DNA of 33,923 nucleotides from Thermoanaerobaculum aquaticum (lineage in GTDB: Bacteria; Acidobacteriota; UBA4820), in the NCBI GenBank assembly GCA_020722885.1, contig DYJZ01000011.1:1-33923 (forward strand), given 5' to 3'. Of this stretch, positions 33,634 to 33,923 are shown piece by piece (the stretch's first letter is position 1; each line of letters begins with the position of its first letter). The translations under genes and the position numbers were made by a program. The notes under the pieces were generated by a model. That model was not told the origin of the DNA. It ran no database searches and saw nothing but the letters and a program-made list of their open reading frames with translations.

Positions 33634-33691
33634 ACTACTCCCCGTTACTGACTTATTTGAGTCAAAAGCAATCAATTGTGCGCAAGATTAA

Positions 33692-33720
33692 ATTTTAAAA
33701 AAATAAAATATTTTTGTCAA
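33692..33720 (-). promoter_or_regulatory. sigma-70-type promoter of the zinc-ribbon gene
   Basis: On the minus strand, a perfect -35 TTGACA (33720-33715) is followed after exactly 17 bases by -10 TAAAAT (33697-33692). The ATG is at 33633. The -35 begins 5 bases after the end of the 92-bp dispersed repeat. Confidence 0.75.
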
Positions 33721-33725
33721 ATTAA

Positions 33726-33817
33726 TGTAGAAGTCCACAATATTTGAGACTTTTTGGGAAGGAAAGACAGCAAGACAAATTCATCTGGGACCTCCATACT
33801 TTTGCACCGCTACCTTA
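33726..33817 (-). repeat. 92-bp dispersed repeat, right copy (inverted)
   Basis: The reverse complement of this segment matches 44-135 at about 90 percent over 92 bases without gaps. It lies directly upstream of the promoter of the minus-strand zinc-ribbon gene, so both copies point the same way relative to the gene they precede. Confidence 0.85.
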
Positions 33818-33821
33818 ACCT

Positions 33822-33868
33822 CTTATTGCGAGTGCTCCTTCAAAGCATAATCTTGCGAATCAATCTCC
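33822..33868 (+). repeat. GTCATTGCGAG-type palindromic repeat, diverged copy
   Basis: CTTATTGCGAGTGCTCCTTC and its continuation to CAATCTCC align with the copy at 14022-14069 at roughly 80-85 percent over 47 bases. It directly abuts the 92-bp repeat. Confidence 0.7.
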
Positions 33869-33923
33869 AGGCGCATTCAAGTTCCAAGCGCAACACTTTG
33901 ATTGTAGAACAATGCCCCAAAAA

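Overview
The window is AT-rich, gene-dense bacterial DNA. It comes from a diderm (Gram-negative-type) organism: it encodes a TamA/BamA-family outer-membrane barrel protein next to a TamB/AsmA-type translocation protein, and a PilY1/minor-pilin set. The phylum cannot be fixed from the sequence alone. The gene mix (DUF1015-serA-serC, TamA/B, deoxyxylulose pathway, type IV pilus, giant Cys-containing Fn3-like secreted protein) would suit an uncultured anaerobe, for example Acidobacteriota-related, but that is a guess. Start codons are mostly ATG with strong AGGAGG-type ribosome sites. TAA, TAG and TGA are all used as stops.

Layout. (1) 1-190: one copy of a 92-bp dispersed repeat, then a promoter. 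(2) 190-957: a secreted ankyrin-repeat protein. (3) 1003-4349: a promoter, then DUF1015 protein, a SerA-like dehydrogenase and SerC (the first steps of serine synthesis), closed by a hairpin terminator. (4) 13114-4363, minus strand: tamB-tamA-dxs-pepA, a tightly packed run for envelope biogenesis, isoprenoid precursor synthesis and peptide turnover. (5) 13115-14430: a small HIT-family gene between two repeat-rich intergenic stretches, including a cluster of GTCATTGCGAG-type palindromic repeats and a 23-bp inverted repeat. (6) 16059-14428, minus strand: a P5C dehydrogenase (pruA) with its own terminator. (7) 16192-20454: TPR/cyclic-nucleotide-binding protein, def, fmt, rsmB and a B3/B4-domain protein, all overlapping, a translation-maturation operon. 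(8) 20571-27028: type IV pilus minor-pilin operon (FimT/GspH-like, PilV-like, PilW-like, PilX-like, PilY1-like) ending in a strong terminator. (9) 27092-32956: a 1954-residue secreted modular protein, then a terminator shared with (10) 33633-33007, a minus-strand zinc-ribbon/GYF protein. (11) 33692-33868: that gene's promoter, the second (inverted) copy of the 92-bp repeat, and another GTCATTGCGAG-type element.

Main points of interest. The giant secreted protein contains an apparently perfect 1221-bp (407-codon) in-frame tandem duplication, and its chimeric junction shows how it arose. The PilW-like gene is cut by a single in-frame TAG with the frame otherwise open on both sides. The 92-bp repeats near the two ends of the window each lie exactly 5 bp before the -35 region of a promoter, in the same orientation relative to the gene they precede. 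The Dxs enzyme has GNG where the family has the metal-binding GDG motif.
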